From Pararhodobacter sp. (GTDB taxonomy: Bacteria; Pseudomonadota; Alphaproteobacteria; Rhodobacterales; Rhodobacteraceae): a DNA stretch of 64,000 nucleotides. Of the stretch, positions 17,549 through 25,371 are shown in pieces. The notes below the pieces were generated by a model, which ran no database searches, was not told the DNA's origin, and saw nothing but the letters and a program-made list of their open reading frames with translations. How positions within the stretch are numbered: the stretch's first letter is position 1; each line of letters opens with the position of its first letter. Location: positions 18,599 to 82,598 of the forward strand of contig JAFIEK010000015.1 of assembly GCA_020832545.1 (NCBI GenBank). Reading direction: 5' to 3'. The position numbers and the translations under genes are program-made.

Positions 17549-18061
17549 TCAGTGCCCCGCCGTCTCTATTGGATCGCTGTCATAGAAATCATCATAGCCC
17601 AGCAGGTATCGCAGCCATTCCAGCGCAGAGAGGAAGAAGGCCAGCACCATGGGCAAAAAGACCACCCATTTGGGAATGTCGAAAGTGCGCATCTCATAAG
17701 TGCCGCGCTCAACCGCCAGCATCAACGAGGTCAGGGCCACCCAGCCCAGATACAGGCACAGCACGATACATCCGGCATAAACCACCCTGGCCAGTACCAT
17801 CCGGGCAACAGGTGGCAGAACGATACGCAAAAAGATCACGAACACATGCCCCTTGGTGCGCACCAGCCAGGGCATGGCGAAGAAGGTGATGTAGAGCAGG
17901 AAGAACTCCGAGGTATTCACCGCCCAGGCCAAGGGCCTGAGCCCGGCATTGCGCACCGCCACATCGCTCACAACCAGAACGACAAGAAGCCCGACAAGCA
18001 CGCGCGCGATCCCTGCAAGCAGCCAGCACAACCGGCCTGACAGGTTGAAAACAAGGGTCAT
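17549..18061 (-). CDS. TRAP transporter small permease (DctQ family)
   Basis: 170-residue membrane protein with four predicted transmembrane segments, the small subunit that stabilises DctM. The motif FFLLYITFFAMPWLVRTKGHVFV (middle of the protein) matches DctQ, in which this loop carries the conserved W-R/H pair. The frame is open to 18094, but the ATG at 18061 (MTLVFNLSG) has GGAAGG 5 nt upstream and removes a charged extension. It lies between the binding-protein gene and DctM. A hairpin just after the binding-protein gene separates it from dctP. Confidence 0.93.
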   Translation of the reverse strand: MTLVFNLSGRLCWLLAGIARVLVGLLVVLVVSDVAVRNAGLRPLAWAVNTSEFFLLYITFFAMPWLVRTKGHVFVIFLRIVLPPVARMVLARVVYAGCIVLCLYLGWVALTSLMLAVERGTYEMRTFDIPKWVVFLPMVLAFFLSALEWLRYLLGYDDFYDSDPIETAGH

Positions 18062-18138
18062 GGAACCTTCCCGATGTAATTCAGGCCGCTTCACCCCTCA
18101 GACGGGGTATTGCGGCTGTCGATGTCAAGCAAAGGCAG

Positions 18139-18166
18139 GACGGGCCGCCATTTCCGGCAGCCCGTC
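18139..18166 (-). promoter_or_regulatory. Intercistronic hairpin after the TRAP binding-protein gene
   Basis: Minus-strand stem GACGGGCTGCC/GGCGGCCCGTC (11 bp including one G-T pair, 6-nt loop) beginning 7 nt after the dctP-like stop codon. No U-run follows. It is positioned like the hairpins behind the other three binding-protein genes. Confidence 0.65.
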
Positions 18167-18173
18167 GTTCAGA

Positions 18174-19148
18174 TCACTCGAACAATTCGCGCAGGCGTTC
18201 GATGCTTGAGGGATCGCGCGCCTCCATCCGCTCCCATGAGGCGTCAGCCGCCATCTGCAGGAAGCGGTCGCGCCCTTCGCCGGTCATTTCGACCACCATC
18301 TGCCCGCCGTCGATCATCTCTTGCGCCAGCCGGTCGTTCAGCTCGGCCGTTTCCTCGTAGCTGATGCGCTCAAACTCTTCCGAGACTTCGAGGATGATCG
18401 CCTGCGCCTCAGGCGAGAGGGCGTTGAAGGCATCGAGGTTCATCGAGATCAGCACATCCATACGGAAGAAGCCGGGGTCAACACGGTAGCGGGTGAAGCG
18501 GTCCCAGCCGAACGAGGCATAGCCCAGCACCGGATAGGCATTGGCGTTGATCACGCCGCGCTCAAGCGAGGTATAGACCTCGGGCGCGGGCTGGATCACC
18601 ATGGTCGCGCCCAGATTCTCAAACAGCGTCCGATAGAGCGGCGAGGCGCGGACAAGAATGTCTGAGAAGTCGAGCATGCCATCTTCCATCAGGCGGGGCT
18701 CGTTCACGGTCCAGATATGAAACCCGGCTGAGGCATTCATATGCGCCAGCAGCATTGCATTGCCCTTGCGCTGGTAGATTTCATTGATGAAATCCCAGGC
18801 ACCGCTTTCGCGCGCGTCCATCGGCGACAGGGTCGAGGCCGACAGCACCTCGCCCTCGGGCACCAGCTCCAGATACAGACCTGCGGGCGTGTGGATCATG
18901 TCGATCAGCCCGGATTGCTGTGTGGTGCCCAGTTGCGGGTTCGGCACAACCTCAGGGCCGCCACGCACGTTGATGCGCACAACACCTTCGCCGCGCTCGT
19001 TCACGGCTTCGACGAAGCGCAGGAATTCCTGCGTGAAATCACTGGGCGTGGGCGCAAAATGCACCGCGTTGATCACATCCTCGGCAGCGGCAGCCGCACC
19101 GAAGGCAGACATTGCAGCGGCGAAGGCCGCGACTTTCAGGTTACGCAT
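18174..19148 (-). CDS. TRAP transporter substrate-binding protein (DctP family)
   Basis: 324-residue periplasmic receptor. A Sec signal is evident: basic MRNLK, hydrophobic Ala-rich core, likely cleavage near residue 22 (AAAAA then ED). The TRAP receptor motif around ILVRASPLYRTLFENLGA (~residues 165-182) contains the Arg that normally salt-bridges the substrate carboxylate, so the ligand should be an organic acid. It is first in the dctPQM-EthD unit, whose promoter lies at 19297-19325 under a GntR palindrome. The ligand cannot be named; the neighbouring CoA ligases, monooxygenase and aldolase suggest a degradable acid. Confidence 0.93.
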   Translation of the reverse strand: MRNLKVAAFAAAMSAFGAAAAAEDVINAVHFAPTPSDFTQEFLRFVEAVNERGEGVVRINVRGGPEVVPNPQLGTTQQSGLIDMIHTPAGLYLELVPEGEVLSASTLSPMDARESGAWDFINEIYQRKGNAMLLAHMNASAGFHIWTVNEPRLMEDGMLDFSDILVRASPLYRTLFENLGATMVIQPAPEVYTSLERGVINANAYPVLGYASFGWDRFTRYRVDPGFFRMDVLISMNLDAFNALSPEAQAIILEVSEEFERISYEETAELNDRLAQEMIDGGQMVVEMTGEGRDRFLQMAADASWERMEARDPSSIERLRELFE

Positions 19149-19294
19149 TTACCTCTCCTTGTTGGTAATTGGCCGGGATGCCGCATGGTACGCGGCAGCA
19201 CCGGAATTGCTTGGGTCACCGGGCGATTAAGGGTCGCACGGCAGCGGCGCCCGTTTCAGGAACGCGGGGATTTCATGACCCCTCTTTGCTGAAC

Positions 19295-19325
19295 ACGGTA
19301 TACAGTATAATTTACGAAGCGTCAA
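19295..19325 (-). promoter_or_regulatory. GntR operator and promoter of the TRAP unit
   Basis: Minus-strand TTGACG (19325-19320), 17-bp spacer, TATACC (19302-19297). The -35 box lies inside the last codons of the CoA-ligase gene and its TAA stop is in the spacer. ACGGTATACAGT (19295-19306) matches the palindrome before the GntR gene in 11 of 12 positions and covers the -10 box. Confidence 0.75.
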
Positions 19326-20943
19326 CGAAACCGTTGGTGGTAGAAGGCATGTCACCGCGCCTGCGGCGACTTTTTTTGCGGGTGCGCAGATCGTGGCAAC
19401 GCGGGTGGGAAACGGGGTCTTCAGCCAGTGTGCCCAGCTCGGCCTTGCGGATCTTCTGGGTCGAGGTTGTGGGCAGGGAATCGGCAAAGGCCACGAAGGC
19501 AGGCAGCTTGTAATAGGCGAGACTACGGGCCGCATGGTCGAAGATCTCCTGCGCCAGCGCGGCCTCGTTGCTGGCGTCTTTCGGCACCACAACCGCCAGA
19601 ACTTCCTCGTCGCGGATCGGATCAGGCACGGCAACGACCGCCACCTGCGACACGCCCGGATGCGCGGCAATCGCGCCTTCCACCTCAAGTGCCGAAATGT
19701 TCTCGCCAGACCGACGGATGATGTTCTTCAGCCGATCGACAAAGAACAGGCTGCCGTCGGCGTCCTGGCGCATGATATCGCCGGTATGCAGCCAACCGCC
19801 GCGCCATATCTCGGCAGTGGCCTGTGCATCGTTCAGATAGCCGGAAAAGAGCCCGCGCCGAGGGTCGGCGCCCGCGGCCCGCACCACCAGTTCGCCCGGC
19901 GTCCCCGCAGGCGACGTGTTGCCCGCCTCATCGACAATCCGCGCCTCCATCGCCGGGCCGGGGCGCGAGGGTTTGCCCAGACAGCGCTGTCCAACATGGC
20001 GCGGCGCATCAACCGCCGCCAGCAGGCAGGCACCCCCTGACTCTGTCATCGCCCAGCCCTCCAGCAGCGGCAGGCCGAAACGGGCCTCGAAGGCTGCGTG
20101 GTGGTCAGGGTGTACGCCCCCGCCAAGGCCAAAGCGCAGGCCATGCGCGCGCTCATCGGGGCCTTCGGGCAGCGCCAGCAGGATCGCGGGCATGACACCA
20201 AGATAATGGCAGCAGGTCGCGCCGGTCTCACGCACATTCGTCCACCAACTGCGCGGGTGAAAGCGATCCACGATCACCTGCGCCCCGCCCGAGGCCAGCA
20301 TACCCATGAAACTGTTGCCCATTGCATTGACATGGAAGCTGGGCAGCGGGGTGATCAGCCGCTCTTGCCCCGGCCTGAGCGCGATCTGCCCGCCCTGCGC
20401 CAGATACCAGTCGGCCCAGCCCATGAAATACGCGTCCGACAGCAGGCACCCCTTTGGTTTGCCCGTGGTGCCCGAGGTGTAGATCAGTGCGCATTCACCT
20501 GTGCCCGGTTCGACGCGGGCAACTGTGGGCGGCGGTGTTCCGTCAGCGATGACGGGCACACCCAGCCCGTCGATCTGCGCCAGCCGTTCCGGCAGCGCGA
20601 CCGCCAGCACCGCGCCGCTATGCGACAAGAGATAGGCGGCCTCATCGCGTGAGTAATCGGGGTTGACCGGCACCACGCTCACGCCCAGCCCGTTCAGCGC
20701 CAGCCAGTGCAGAAAATGCGCAGGCCGGTTCTCAAGCAGCAGCGCCACCCGGTGGCCGGACCCGTAGCCCGCAGCGCGGTAAGCGTCGCGCAGGGTTCTG
20801 ACTGTCTTGACTGCCTCGGCATAGGTCCAGACGTTCTGCGGCAGCCCCCACATCGCGGCCACCGATTGCGGCAGGATGAACAAAGGCTGCGCCGACCAGC
20901 GCTGTGCCTGCACCTCCAGAAGCGCGGCGGGCGACGCGCTCAT
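19312..20943 (-). CDS. Acyl-CoA synthetase, CaiC-like adenylate-forming family
   Basis: 543-residue AMP-forming ligase that activates a carboxylic acid to an acyl-CoA. The phosphate-binding loop is YTSGTTGKPKGCLL (~residues 154-167), the acyl/adenylate region has EGWAMTESGGACLL, and the hinge is LHTGDIMRQDADGSLFFVD followed by RLKNIIRRSGENIS. The RRSGENIS motif resembles carnitine/crotonobetaine-CoA ligases. It is last in the seven-gene unit and overlaps the racemase-like gene by 4 bp. It is paralogous to the ligase at 25372-26985 at the other end of the same unit, so two acids may be activated. The substrate is unknown. Confidence 0.92.
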   Translation of the reverse strand: MSASPAALLEVQAQRWSAQPLFILPQSVAAMWGLPQNVWTYAEAVKTVRTLRDAYRAAGYGSGHRVALLLENRPAHFLHWLALNGLGVSVVPVNPDYSRDEAAYLLSHSGAVLAVALPERLAQIDGLGVPVIADGTPPPTVARVEPGTGECALIYTSGTTGKPKGCLLSDAYFMGWADWYLAQGGQIALRPGQERLITPLPSFHVNAMGNSFMGMLASGGAQVIVDRFHPRSWWTNVRETGATCCHYLGVMPAILLALPEGPDERAHGLRFGLGGGVHPDHHAAFEARFGLPLLEGWAMTESGGACLLAAVDAPRHVGQRCLGKPSRPGPAMEARIVDEAGNTSPAGTPGELVVRAAGADPRRGLFSGYLNDAQATAEIWRGGWLHTGDIMRQDADGSLFFVDRLKNIIRRSGENISALEVEGAIAAHPGVSQVAVVAVPDPIRDEEVLAVVVPKDASNEAALAQEIFDHAARSLAYYKLPAFVAFADSLPTTSTQKIRKAELGTLAEDPVSHPRCHDLRTRKKSRRRRGDMPSTTNGFVDAS

Positions 20944-21725
20944 GCCCCGCGCCCCTTCGCCACCAGCGCACGAAAGTCATCAACCGCCTGTTGCGGTGCG
21001 CGCGCGCAAAACGGCCCGCGCGCAGGTTCCAGCCCGTTCAGCCGGGCAAGCCGCACCTGCATTTCTGCCTGCATCAGTGCCACCGCCGCGCAGTTCACCA
21101 CCGGCGCATGACCCACTTTCAACCCGTGTTCGCCCCCCACCAGCAGCCCCGGCAACACACCCGCAGGCACGATCACATCGGCCCCGTTTTCCACCATCGG
21201 CTCGGCCACCGAACGGAAGGCGGCGATCATCCGGTCCTTCGCGGCCCCGTCGCCCGCGAATGCCGCCGAGAAATCGGACGGGTCGGCATTCAGCCCTGCC
21301 ACATGCGATATCCGCCCCGACAGCCCGTAAAGATCGCCCTGTTCCAGATGCATCCGGCAGAACACGTCATCCAGCGTCACCAACCCGATCCGCCGCCCCA
21401 TCTGCGCCGCCAGATGCAGCGTGGCCTCGCCGGTGCCGATCACCGGAATGCCCACGGCTGATTTCAGCTCGTAAAGGCCCGGGTCCTGAAAATGGCCCAT
21501 CACCACCGCATCATAGCCCGCCTCAGCCGCCGCGATGCCGTTGTCGATGGCGATGATCGCGCAGCGAAACTCGGACAGACGGGAAAAGGAACGGTCAGGA
21601 GGGCTGATACCATGCACCTCGACCACCGTGCCGGGGGTGGCGATGGTGTTCAGATACTCGGTCAGCCGCGCGATATAAGCAGCACTTGACGTCGCATCGA
21701 TGAAACTTTGCCAGAAGATCTTCAT
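20940..21725 (-). CDS. Asp/Glu/hydantoin racemase-fold protein lacking catalytic cysteines
   Basis: 261-residue protein of the aspartate/glutamate/hydantoin racemase superfamily. The fold markers are clear: MKIFWQSF at the start, YDAVVMGHFQDPGL (~residues 71-84) and GADVIVPAGVLPG (~182-193). In active racemases these two segments carry the catalytic Cys pair (typically A-C-F-D-D-P and G-C-A-G-M). Here they read G-H-F-Q-D-P and A-G-V-L-P, so neither Cys is present. Racemisation by the usual two-base Cys mechanism is therefore unlikely; a lyase, isomerase or decarboxylase role is possible, as superfamily members differ. It overlaps both neighbours by 4 bp. Confidence 0.8.
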   Translation of the reverse strand: MKIFWQSFIDATSSAAYIARLTEYLNTIATPGTVVEVHGISPPDRSFSRLSEFRCAIIAIDNGIAAAEAGYDAVVMGHFQDPGLYELKSAVGIPVIGTGEATLHLAAQMGRRIGLVTLDDVFCRMHLEQGDLYGLSGRISHVAGLNADPSDFSAAFAGDGAAKDRMIAAFRSVAEPMVENGADVIVPAGVLPGLLVGGEHGLKVGHAPVVNCAAVALMQAEMQVRLARLNGLEPARGPFCARAPQQAVDDFRALVAKGRGA

Positions 21726-22507
21726 GCCGTATCCCCCGCCACCAGCGCCAGCACCCGCAAGGGGCTGCCCGAGCCTTCATGCACCTTCAGCGGTGCCGCC
21801 ATGATCAGCGCGCCCTTGGGGGGCAGCAGGTGCAGATTGGTCAGGCATTGAAGCCCGTAGCGCCCTGCCCCGTGCAGGAAATGGTGCGCGGGATAGGGCG
21901 GGTCCAGATGGCCGCCTTGCCCGGCATCGGTGCCAATGGTTTCCGTGCCAAAGCCCAGAATGCCGCGCTCATTCACCAGCCATTGTATCGCCCCGGCATC
22001 CGGCCCCGGCGTATGCGCGCCCCCCTCGCGCAGGTTGGCGAAGGCCGCGCCCTTGCGCTGCGACCAGTCGGTGCGCATCAAAACCCAGCTACCGGCGGGG
22101 ATGGTGCCATGCGTGGCTTCCCAGTTCTCCAGCGCGGCACGGGTCAGCAAGAAATCATCATCCGAGGCACTTTCCGCCACACAATCAATGACACAGGCAG
22201 GCGCGATCATATGTTCGGGCGGCATGGTATCGACGGTGCCGCGCGCAATGTCGCGCCCGGTGAACCAATGCGCGGGCGCGTCGAAATGGGTGCCGGTATG
22301 CTCGCCAAAGCTGAGGTTGTTCCAGTACCACGCGGGCCCCGCCGCATCGTAGCGCGAGATCCGCTCGATCCGCACGGGGGCCGAGGGGCCAAATTCAGGC
22401 GGCAGGACGATGGTGGGGAAATCCTCTGTCAATGTGTGGGTCAGATCCACCACCTTGACCGCGCCTGCGGCCAGCGCGCCGCTCATCGCCTCCAATATGC
22501 CGGTCAT
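21722..22507 (-). CDS. Cyclase-family metal-dependent hydrolase (KynB-like fold)
   Basis: 261-residue member of the cyclase family (PF04199), which includes arylformamidases, isatin hydrolase and polyketide cyclases. The metal-binding motif H-x3-H-x-D-x3-H is seen as HTGTHFDAPAH, giving H70, H74, D76 and H80. The N-terminal VVDLTHTLTEDFPTI is also typical. The ATG at 22507 (MTGILEAM) is chosen over 22549, which would overlap the upstream gene by 32 bp. It would hydrolyse an amide, lactone or cyclic intermediate; which one is unknown. It sits between the DUF35-SDR fusion and the racemase-like gene in one transcription unit. Confidence 0.88.
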   Translation of the reverse strand: MTGILEAMSGALAAGAVKVVDLTHTLTEDFPTIVLPPEFGPSAPVRIERISRYDAAGPAWYWNNLSFGEHTGTHFDAPAHWFTGRDIARGTVDTMPPEHMIAPACVIDCVAESASDDDFLLTRAALENWEATHGTIPAGSWVLMRTDWSQRKGAAFANLREGGAHTPGPDAGAIQWLVNERGILGFGTETIGTDAGQGGHLDPPYPAHHFLHGAGRYGLQCLTNLHLLPPKGALIMAAPLKVHEGSGSPLRVLALVAGDTA

Positions 22508-22517
22508 CGCCCTGCCC

Positions 22518-23765
22518 TCACAATTTGCCCTGAGAAAGATCGTGTTCAACTGCCTTGGGGTTTTCTGCCAGCCGGGCCATCAGATCGCGCGCGACATCGC
22601 CCACCACCACCTCTTCAAGGCCCCGCATCAGGCCGCCCACCACGGCATCGGCCAGCGCCTTGCCGGTCACCTTGGGCTGCGGCGCAAGCTGGAACCAATC
22701 ATCTTCGGTTGGTCCGGTCAGCACCGTCATCAGCCGCACGCCACCAACGGCCAATTGCGCGCGCAGGCTGTGCGACAGCGACAGCGCGGCGGCATGGGCG
22801 GCGGCGTAGCCCGCCATTTCCGGCGGCGTGGCGCGGGCAAAGACCGACAGCACATTGACCCAGGCCACCGCCCCCGGCGCGCCATCGCCGCCATCAGCCC
22901 CACGCCCGGCCAGCGCCGGGCCTAAAGCGCGCGCCAGCCGCATCAGCCCGAACGCCACCACCTCCATCGCCATGCGGGCGTGGGTGGCAGAGGCCGGGGC
23001 CATCAGCCCGCCGGGGCGGGGATTGTCTGCGGTGTTGATCAGGATCTCGACCTTGCCACCGATATCGCGCACCAGATCCTCGACCGAGCGGTCAGACGCC
23101 AGATCGAGCGCCACAAAGGTCAGCCCCGGCACCGCTTCGAAATCGGCGCGGTTCTCCAGCGGCTTCCACCCTTCAGGCAGGCCCATGAAAATCCCCGCCG
23201 CCCCCGCATCCGCCAGCTTGCGCGCCAACGGAAGTGCCGCGACATGGCGGGCGTCGGTGATCAGAACGCGGCGCCCGCGCGGGTCGGCAACCATCTCCTG
23301 CCATTGCTTGTCAGTGCGCATATCCCCTCCGTTCTCCGGCCCCGCGTGCAGCACCGCCTGCCCGGCCCGATCCAGCATGAGTGTCAGTTTCAGCCGGTCG
23401 CCCGCCTGTGGCGCGGGGTGCAGATGCACCAGCGCAATGGGCCCGCAGTCCATCTGCGCCAGCCCCACACGCCAAGGGGCGCGCTCGCGGAAATAGGGGT
23501 CGGCGGGGACTTCGGCACTCGTGTCGGCCAGCAGCACCGCGCCCACTGGGGCATCAGCGGCGGTGATATCAGCGGACAGGCAATTCGGGCAGGCCTCGGG
23601 CATCGGCCATGCGTAGGTGCCGCAGTCACCACAGCGCGGCAGGGCGAAACGCCCCTCGGCGGCGGCAACGGTCAGGAGGTGCGCTTTGCGGCTGCGTGCA
23701 CCGGGCGGCAAGAGCGGCTGGCGGGTGCGGTGCAGCGGGTTCTTGCGGGGGCGTTCCACGGTCAT
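22518..23765 (-). CDS. DUF35 zinc-ribbon/OB-fold protein fused to a degenerate SDR domain
   Basis: 415-residue two-domain protein. Residues ~38-145 are a DUF35 acyl-CoA-associated module: a rubredoxin-like zinc ribbon with C45, C48, C59 and C62, then an OB-fold. Residues ~164-390 follow the short-chain dehydrogenase pattern (LITDARHVAALPLARKLADA, ALDLAS, ILINTADNPR). The SDR half has lost the glycine-rich TGxxxGIG motif (it reads TDARHVAA), and the YxxxK motif reads Y320-AAA-H. It keeps S307. NAD(P)-dependent chemistry is therefore doubtful. DUF35 proteins act with thiolase-like partners; the thiolase-like gene overlaps immediately upstream by 4 bp, arguing for a complex. Confidence 0.85.
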   Translation of the reverse strand: MTVERPRKNPLHRTRQPLLPPGARSRKAHLLTVAAAEGRFALPRCGDCGTYAWPMPEACPNCLSADITAADAPVGAVLLADTSAEVPADPYFRERAPWRVGLAQMDCGPIALVHLHPAPQAGDRLKLTLMLDRAGQAVLHAGPENGGDMRTDKQWQEMVADPRGRRVLITDARHVAALPLARKLADAGAAGIFMGLPEGWKPLENRADFEAVPGLTFVALDLASDRSVEDLVRDIGGKVEILINTADNPRPGGLMAPASATHARMAMEVVAFGLMRLARALGPALAGRGADGGDGAPGAVAWVNVLSVFARATPPEMAGYAAAHAAALSLSHSLRAQLAVGGVRLMTVLTGPTEDDWFQLAPQPKVTGKALADAVVGGLMRGLEEVVVGDVARDLMARLAENPKAVEHDLSQGKL

Positions 23766-24928
23766 GCGGCCTCCAGGACAACGGCGCCGGACCCGAGGCC
23801 ACGGTCGAAATTGATCATGCCAAAGCCCGACACCAGCGCCCGCCGCGCGCCCTCCACCTGCCGTTCGCCCGCCGCACCCGTCAGCTGCCGCAACGTCTCA
23901 ACCAGCCCCAGATGCCCGCCCGCGCAACCCGCCTGCCCGGCCGACAACTGCCCGCCCGAGGTGTTGTGCGGCAGGCTGCCGGTGGTGGTGAAATCATGCC
24001 CGGCAATGAACTCGGCCGCGCCGCCCTTAGGGCACAGGCCCAGATCCTCGAACTGCATGGCGCTGATGAAGGGGTAGTCATCATAGGTCTGCACCAGATC
24101 GACAGTGCCCGGTTCAACCCCTGCCATTCCCCACAGCGTATCAACGTCGCGCACCCAGCCGCCGCGCAGCATCACCGGATCAGCGGGAAAGCCGTTGTGG
24201 CGCTCTATGGCGGCGGTCAGGCGCACGAAGGGCAGGCCCTGCGCCTTTGCCGTTTCTTCGCGCATCACCAGAAACGCCTCGGCACCCGCGCAGGGCATGA
24301 CGCAATCAAACAGATGGATCGGCGGGGCGATGGGGCGAGAATTGAGGTATTGGTCCAGCGAGAGCGGCTTCTTCATCAGCGCATGCGGGTTCTTCAACGC
24401 ATTCGCGCGCTGCGCCACGGCGATCCTGCCAGTGTCGGCGCGCGAAAGGCCGCTGGCCGCCATATAGGCCTGCGCGATCAGCGCAAAACTGACGTTCGGG
24501 CCGCCCGCGCCATAGGGGTAAACCGCATCCTGCGAGAAGCGCGAGAAGTTCTCAAGCGACTGGCGAAAGCTCTGCGGTGCGTTGGTGTCAGCACCAATGC
24601 AGGCGATGATATCGGCATCACCCGCCTGCACGGCACGGGCCGCACGACGCAGCGCCACTACGCCCGCCACACCGCCCAGTGGTACGAAGTCGATAAACCG
24701 CGGCGACAGGCCAAAATGCTGTGTCAGGCCGATGGTATTGTCCGGGGCCAGAGAGAAGCTGGCAATCGACAGCCCGTCAAACTCCCGGTGCGACACCCCG
24801 GCACCCGCCGCCAGCCCGGACAGCGCACGACCGACCCACCATTGCGTGCTGTCGGTAGAGTGGCGCACATAGGGCACCGTCACCGGCACCGCCAGAACCA
24901 CCCCATCATATCCCCTCGGCGTGTCCAT
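23762..24928 (-). CDS. Thiolase-fold protein of the SCP2/Ltp2 type without the catalytic Cys
   Basis: 388-residue thiolase-fold protein resembling the lipid-transfer (SCP-x/Ltp2) branch. Fold markers are GLTQHFGLSPRFIDF, GGVAGVVALRRAARAVQAGD and the C-terminal NTSGGQLSAGQAGCAGGHLG (~residues 317-336). The nucleophilic Cys expected before the G-rich helix is absent (PLGGVAG), and the GHP His motif reads GQAG. Claisen thiolysis is therefore unlikely. In Ltp2-type enzymes a similar loss goes with retro-aldol cleavage of beta-hydroxyacyl-CoA together with a DUF35 partner; the DUF35-SDR gene overlaps by 4 bp. The retro-aldolase role is an inference. Confidence 0.85.
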   Translation of the reverse strand: MDTPRGYDGVVLAVPVTVPYVRHSTDSTQWWVGRALSGLAAGAGVSHREFDGLSIASFSLAPDNTIGLTQHFGLSPRFIDFVPLGGVAGVVALRRAARAVQAGDADIIACIGADTNAPQSFRQSLENFSRFSQDAVYPYGAGGPNVSFALIAQAYMAASGLSRADTGRIAVAQRANALKNPHALMKKPLSLDQYLNSRPIAPPIHLFDCVMPCAGAEAFLVMREETAKAQGLPFVRLTAAIERHNGFPADPVMLRGGWVRDVDTLWGMAGVEPGTVDLVQTYDDYPFISAMQFEDLGLCPKGGAAEFIAGHDFTTTGSLPHNTSGGQLSAGQAGCAGGHLGLVETLRQLTGAAGERQVEGARRALVSGFGMINFDRGLGSGAVVLEAA

Positions 24929-24935
24929 CGCGCCC

Positions 24936-25361
24936 TCAGACCAACGTCAGTGTGACATCGACATTGCCGCGCGTGGCATGCGAATAGGGGCAGCGTTCAT
25001 GCGCGGCTTGCAGAATTTCTTCGGCCTGAGCAGGCGCAATACCCGGCAGCGAAACCGCCAGTTGCACGGCCAGCGCATAGCCCGGCTCCACGGGGCCGAT
25101 GCCCACCGTCGCAGTCACCGTCACGTCCTCGCCCAGTGTGATCTTTTGCTGGCGGCCAACCAGCTTGACCGCGCCCAGAAAGCAGGCGGCATAGCCGGCG
25201 GCGAAAAGCTGTTCAGGGTTGGTGCCCGCGCCGCCGGGCCCGCCCAGCCCTTTCGGCACACTGAGATCCAGCGCAAAGCTGTCGTCCGGGCTATTCACCT
25301 TTCCCGCGCGCCCGCCGGTGGCGGTCATGGTGGCTTCATAAAGGATCTTCTCGGGCGTCAT
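24936..25361 (-). CDS. Organic hydroperoxide resistance protein, OsmC/Ohr family
   Basis: 141-residue thiol peroxidase of the Ohr branch of OsmC proteins, which reduces organic hydroperoxides. The two redox cysteines are C60 (GYAACFLGA) and C124 (HERCPYSHATRGN); the N-terminal segment EKILYEATMTATGGRAG is typical of Ohr. It lies within the catabolic unit, 10 bp after the first CoA ligase and 7 bp before the thiolase-like gene, so it is co-transcribed. Its presence suggests that the pathway, perhaps its flavin monooxygenase, produces peroxide by-products. No dedicated OhrR regulator is adjacent. Confidence 0.93.
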   Translation of the reverse strand: MTPEKILYEATMTATGGRAGKVNSPDDSFALDLSVPKGLGGPGGAGTNPEQLFAAGYAACFLGAVKLVGRQQKITLGEDVTVTATVGIGPVEPGYALAVQLAVSLPGIAPAQAEEILQAAHERCPYSHATRGNVDVTLTLV

Positions 25362-25371
25362 GGGGTTCTCC

